From: an uncultured Eubacteriales bacterium
GTDB taxonomy: Bacteria > Bacillota > Clostridia > Oscillospirales > Acutalibacteraceae
DNA: 9,167 nt
NCBI GenBank assembly: GCA_905198155.1
Contig: CAJKBQ010000059.1
Coordinates: forward strand, 1 to 9,167
Direction of reading: 5' to 3'
The translations under genes were made by a program, and so were the position numbers. Below are positions 6,676 through 9,167 of the stretch, piece after piece. The number at the start of each line of letters is the position of its first letter. Positions within the stretch are counted from its first letter, which is position 1. Under the pieces are notes generated by a model. That model did not search any database. It saw only the letters and a program-made list of their open reading frames with translations, and was not told the origin of the DNA.

Positions 6676-6727
6676 AGTATGCATGTGCGCTCACACTGAA
6701 ATGCGCAAAATATTTTGGAGGGATTTT

Positions 6728-8083
6728 ATGAGCAACAACAGAAGCAGCTTTACCGGCAAAGTCGGATTCGTGCTGGCCGCAGCCGGATCCGCGGTCGGTC
6801 TGGGCAACATCTGGCGGTTCCCGTACCTGGCCGCCAAGTACGGCGGCGGCATTTTCCTGCTGGTCTATCTGGTGCTGGCCGTGACGTTCGGCTTTGCGCT
6901 GATGGCGGCGGAAATCGCCCTCGGCCGCAAAACCGGCCTCAGCGCCATCGGCGCGTTCCGTGCGCTGGACAAGCGGTTCACCTTCGTCGGCTACCTGGCG
7001 TCGGTCGTCCCGATGATTATCCTGCCGTACTACTCGGTCATCGGCGGCTGGGTCACGAAATACCTGGCCGAATTCGCCATCGGCGGGATGGACGCGACGG
7101 CCGGTGCGTCGTATTTCGCGGACTTCATCTCCAAGCCGGCGGAGCCGCTGGTGTGGTTCCTGGTGTTCATCGGGCTGACGGCGCTGGTGGTGCTGTTCGG
7201 CGTCGAAAAGGGCATCGAAAAGGTCAGCAAGATCATGATGCCGCTGCTGGTGGTGCTGTCGGTCGGCATCGCGGTCTACACGCTGTTCATGCCCGGTGCA
7301 ATGGCGGGCGTGAAGTATTACCTGACGCCGAATTTCAAGCATTTTTCGGCGACGACGGTGCTGGCCGCGATGGGGCAGCTGTTCTACTCCATGTCGCTGG
7401 CCATGGGCATCATGATTACCTACGGGTCGTACATGAAAAAGGACGTCAACCTGGAAACCTCCGTGCGTCAAATCGAATTTTTTGACACTGGCATCGCGTT
7501 CATCGCCGGCCTGATGATTATCCCGGCTGTGTTCTCGTTCTCCGGCGGCGACGAATCCGCGCTCGGCAAAGGCCCCGGCCTGATGTTCATCACGCTGCCG
7601 CGCGTGTTCGACAGTATGGCCGGCGGCGCGATCATCGGCACGGCGTTCTTCCTGCTGGTGCTGTTCGCCGCACTGACGTCGTCGATCTCGCTGATGGAAA
7701 CGGTGGTATCGATTTTGCAGGACAAGCTGAAATGGAGCCGCAAGCTGACGTGCCTGGTGGTGCTGGCGGGCTGCATCCTGCTCGGCCTGCCGTCGTCGCT
7801 GGGCAACGGCGTGTGGAGCAGCGTGACCATCTTCGGCATGGCGTTCCTCGATTTCTTCGACTTCATCAGCAACAGCGTGCTGATGCCGATCGTCGCACTG
7901 CTGACGTGCATCTTCGTCGGCTACGTCATCAAGCCGAAAGCGCTGATCGAAGAAGTGGAGCTTTCCGCGCCGTTCCGCTGGAAAAAGCTGTTCACCGTGA
8001 TTATCAAGTACGTTGCGCCGGTGTGCATCGTGCTGATCCTGATCTCGTCGATTCTGGACGTGCTGGGCATCGTGAAAATTTAA
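6728..8083 (+). CDS. Sodium-dependent NSS/SNF-family amino-acid transporter
   Basis: This is an integral membrane symporter that uses the sodium gradient to take up an amino acid or related amine. The 451-residue protein shows the TM1 signature GSAVGLGNIWRFPY at 20-33. Its numbering coincides with LeuT, so A22, G24, G26, N27 and R30 are all present. TM6 reads GQLFYSMSLAMGIMITYGSY from residue 216, equivalent to the substrate-binding unwound helix of LeuT. AALTSS at 314-319 supplies the TM8 residues of the second sodium site (T317, S318). About eleven helices fit, as in the shorter bacterial MhsT/Tyt1-type members, and GSAVG rather than GNAVG also resembles that group. Start ATG 6728 follows GGAGGG (6717-6722) with five spacer bases; the open frame back to 6542 lacks a ribosome site. 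It is a single-gene unit with its own promoter and terminator. The amino acid carried cannot be assigned. Confidence 0.93.
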   Translation: MSNNRSSFTGKVGFVLAAAGSAVGLGNIWRFPYLAAKYGGGIFLLVYLVLAVTFGFALMAAEIALGRKTGLSAIGAFRALDKRFTFVGYLASVVPMIILPYYSVIGGWVTKYLAEFAIGGMDATAGASYFADFISKPAEPLVWFLVFIGLTALVVLFGVEKGIEKVSKIMMPLLVVLSVGIAVYTLFMPGAMAGVKYYLTPNFKHFSATTVLAAMGQLFYSMSLAMGIMITYGSYMKKDVNLETSVRQIEFFDTGIAFIAGLMIIPAVFSFSGGDESALGKGPGLMFITLPRVFDSMAGGAIIGTAFFLLVLFAALTSSISLMETVVSILQDKLKWSRKLTCLVVLAGCILLGLPSSLGNGVWSSVTIFGMAFLDFFDFISNSVLMPIVALLTCIFVGYVIKPKALIEEVELSAPFRWKKLFTVIIKYVAPVCIVLILISSILDVLGIVKI

Positions 8084-8099
8084 GGGAATCGGTAGAAGC

Positions 8100-8130
8100 A
8101 AAAAGGTGCGGGCAGCCCCGCACCTTTTTT
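8100..8130. terminator. Bidirectional intrinsic terminator
   Basis: GGTGCGGG (8105-8112) and CCCGCACC (8117-8124) form a perfect 8-bp GC stem around the loop CAGC. It is flanked by five A residues (8100-8104) and six T residues (8125-8130), which extend the stem and give a U-tract on both strands. It ends the NSS gene (stop at 8083) and the convergent HAD gene (stop side at 8148). Confidence 0.95.
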
Positions 8131-8147
8131 ATGCCCATTTTCGCCGC

Positions 8148-8798
8148 TCAATCCGCCGTCAGCAGCCGAAATACTGCTTCCGGCGAATCGGCCAGCGCAG
8201 CCGCGCCCGCGCCGCGCAGCTCGTCCGCCGAGCCGTACCCAAACGTGACGCCGATGCATGGAATCCCGAACGCCCGCGCGCCGGTGACATCGTAGCACCG
8301 GTCGCCGACCATCACCGCCTGTTCGGGCGCAATCCGGTGCGTTTGCAGCAAATACGCGATCACGTCCGCCTTTGCCGTCCGGCTTTCGTCCATCAAGCTG
8401 CCGCAAATGGCGTCGAAATACGGCGTCAGCCCAAAGTGATCGGCGATCTGCCGGGCATACGGCTCCGGCTTGGACGTCGCCATCCCCACCCATTTTCCGG
8501 CCGATTTCAGCTGCCGCAGCATTTCCGGCACGCCGGGGTAGACGGCGTTCTCAAAAATCCCGCGGACGGCGTAATATTCGCGGTAATCCGTCACCGCCCG
8601 GACGGCTTCGTCGCGCGAAAACCCATAAAACTGCATGAACGAATCGATCAGCGGCGGCCCGATGAACGGGTGCAGCGCGCGCAGATCCGGCACCGCAATC
8701 CCGCGCTTGGCCAGCGCGTGCGCCACGGAGCGGGTGATCCCGTCCGCGGGGTCGGTGAGCGTGCCGTCGAGGTCGAAGAGAATGTGGGCGAAATGCAT
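8148..8798 (-). CDS. HAD-superfamily phosphatase, 5'-nucleotidase/phosphoglycolate phosphatase-like
   Basis: This is a soluble metal-dependent phosphomonoesterase of 216 residues. All four HAD motifs are present: I, FDLDGTLTD, with nucleophile D9 and acid/base D11; II, ATSKPEP, with T108/S109; III, K143; IV, VGDRCYD, with D166 and D170. An all-alpha cap lies between motifs I and II (about 17-85), making it a type-I (Gph-like) enzyme. The run ATSKPEPYARQIADHFGL and the following YFDAICGSLMDESRTAKADVI resemble the bacterial HAD 5'-nucleotidase subgroup more than classical Gph. The exact substrate cannot be assigned, and housekeeping phosphate-ester or nucleotide clean-up is likely. The start is supported by AGAAGG (8808-8813 on the minus strand), nine bases away. 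It is a single gene convergent with the NSS transporter, sharing its terminator. No clear promoter was found, although TATTAT-like boxes occur in the AT-rich DNA just upstream. Confidence 0.9.
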   Translation of the reverse strand: MHFAHILFDLDGTLTDPADGITRSVAHALAKRGIAVPDLRALHPFIGPPLIDSFMQFYGFSRDEAVRAVTDYREYYAVRGIFENAVYPGVPEMLRQLKSAGKWVGMATSKPEPYARQIADHFGLTPYFDAICGSLMDESRTAKADVIAYLLQTHRIAPEQAVMVGDRCYDVTGARAFGIPCIGVTFGYGSADELRGAGAAALADSPEAVFRLLTAD

Positions 8799-8840
8799 GG
8801 GAGAAAACCTTCTTTCAGAATTTTTGGGAAAAATTTTTAG

Positions 8841-8872
8841 ATAATAGATAAGAGATCATACATAATAGATAA
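8841..8872. repeat. AT-rich direct repeat with a 21-nt period
   Basis: ATAATAGATAA occurs at 8841-8851 and again at 8862-8872, and further AATAGAT copies continue to 8877. The repeat sits 43-79 bases upstream of the HAD gene start, where its promoter should be. The period equals two helical turns. It may be an operator, a low-complexity promoter region or simple-repeat expansion; the sequence does not decide. Confidence 0.55.
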
Positions 8873-9027
8873 TAGATATTTTTGGTACGGCAGGGATATT
8901 TCACACAAATTGGGCTTGCGTTGTACGGGCAATCATTGATCGCCCGATGGATATTGTGCCGTGGAGGGTTGCCCTTCAACTGAACAATGCGCACCCCTCA
9001 CGGCCAAACTTACGAGCGAAGCGAGTA

Positions 9028-9046
9028 GCGCCCCCTCTGGGGGCGC
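9028..9046. repeat. Perfect GC-rich hairpin
   Basis: GCGCCCCC (9028-9035) and GGGGGCGC (9039-9046) form a perfect 8-bp stem around TCT. There is no T run on either side, so it is not an intrinsic terminator. It forms the tip of the larger CCCCTC/GAGGGG-bracketed segment. Confidence 0.75.
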
Positions 9047-9125
9047 CGGAGCGAGCACCGCGAACGGAGAGGGGCTTCCCTGCGGCCGAAAAGATTTCCC
9101 TACTACATGAGTCTGTCGGTACCCG

Positions 9126-9143
9126 GCTCCCTCGCGAGGGAGC
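9126..9143. repeat. 18-bp perfect palindrome, REP/MITE-like
   Basis: GCTCCCTCGCGAGGGAGC reads the same on both strands. It is followed by GAGGCTGAGGGAG, which repeats the GAGGGAG arm. The pattern is that of the dispersed palindromic elements of Clostridia, but copy number cannot be tested within this window. Confidence 0.65.
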
Positions 9144-9167
9144 TGCCGAGAGGCTGAGGGAGTTGCC

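Larger units (their letters stand above)
8881..9167. repeat. Non-coding palindrome-rich intergenic repeat region
   Basis: No plausible gene is present in this 287-nt end of the window. It is a mosaic of short hairpins: an imperfect one at 8926-8946 (CGGGC/GCCCG arms with ATCA/TGAT inside), a perfect one at 9028-9046, and an 18-bp perfect palindrome at 9126-9143 followed by GAGGCTGAGGGAG. CCCCTC (8994-8999) and GAGGGG (9069-9074) bracket the middle part as a possible outer stem. The style, especially GGCTCCCTC...GAGGGAGC followed by CTGAGGGAG, resembles multi-copy palindromic intergenic elements common in gut Clostridia genomes. The last element appears cut by the window end. Confidence 0.6.

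Noticed and set aside
4126..6684. 852-codon open frame on the minus strand
   Set aside because: It lies antisense to the well-supported AraC regulator. Its product is His/Val/Gln/Ala-rich without recognisable motifs, typical of the mirror frame of a GC-rich gene.
6542..6727. N-terminal extension of the NSS transporter
   Set aside because: It would cover the promoter and cre site. ATG 6728 has a good ribosome site and gives numbering identical to LeuT at the TM1 signature.
6575..8101. 508-codon open frame on the minus strand
   Set aside because: It is the antisense shadow of the NSS transporter; the product is Arg/His/Gln/Asp-rich with no hydrophobic or domain structure and no ribosome site.
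8080..8493. 137-codon minus-strand frame overlapping the HAD gene
   Set aside because: It overlaps the HAD coding region in another frame, runs through the terminator and lacks motifs or a ribosome site.
8893..8902. GGGATATTTC, a near copy of the GGGATATTCC element at 4194-4203
   Set aside because: Nine of ten bases match but the surroundings are unrelated; a short AT-rich match of this kind is expected by chance.

Overview
The window looks like a GC-rich Bacillota (Clostridia, most likely Oscillospiraceae/Ruminococcaceae-type) chromosome segment. The grounds are strong GGAGG-type ribosome binding sites, an LplB/YtcP/LipO-type sugar importer, a membrane-bound AraC regulator of the YesS/YtdP kind, CcpA-type cre logic, and a right end that resembles the palindromic intergenic repeats of gut Clostridia. 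Species-level assignment is not possible from the sequence alone.

Layout, left to right. Positions 1-343 are AT/poly-T-rich intergenic DNA ending in a near-consensus extended -10 promoter (270-298). Three co-directional genes follow: an LplB/YteP-type permease (344-1306), a YtcP/LplC-type permease (1326-2255) and a lipoprotein solute-binding protein (2359-4092). The last has its own extended -10 promoter (2276-2304). A very stable hairpin (4134-4164) closes this unit. A 752-residue membrane-spanning AraC-family regulator (4255-6513) comes next. After a 214-nt spacer, a sodium-coupled NSS/SNF-family amino-acid transporter (6728-8083) has its own promoter, and a site matching the cre consensus lies over its -35 box. 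A perfect bidirectional terminator (8100-8130) separates it from a convergent HAD phosphatase on the minus strand (8148-8798). Positions 8799-9167 are non-coding and hold an AT-rich direct repeat and several perfect or near-perfect palindromes.

How the genes fit together: the two permeases and the lipoprotein form a CUT1-type oligosaccharide importer without its own ATPase, so it presumably borrows a shared MsmX-type ATPase encoded elsewhere. The neighbouring AraC protein has an extracytoplasmic sensor region, two membrane helices and a C-terminal DNA-binding domain, and is the likely regulator of the importer. The NSS transporter and the HAD phosphatase look like independent units.

The most unusual signal is a 15-nt perfect complementarity. 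The leader of the regulator gene (4192-4206) pairs exactly with the Shine-Dalgarno-to-start-codon region of the binding-protein mRNA (2345-2359). Part of it lies in the loop of a small predicted hairpin. This suggests, but does not prove, an RNA-level feedback between the two genes. The second notable signal is the cre-like operator on the NSS promoter.
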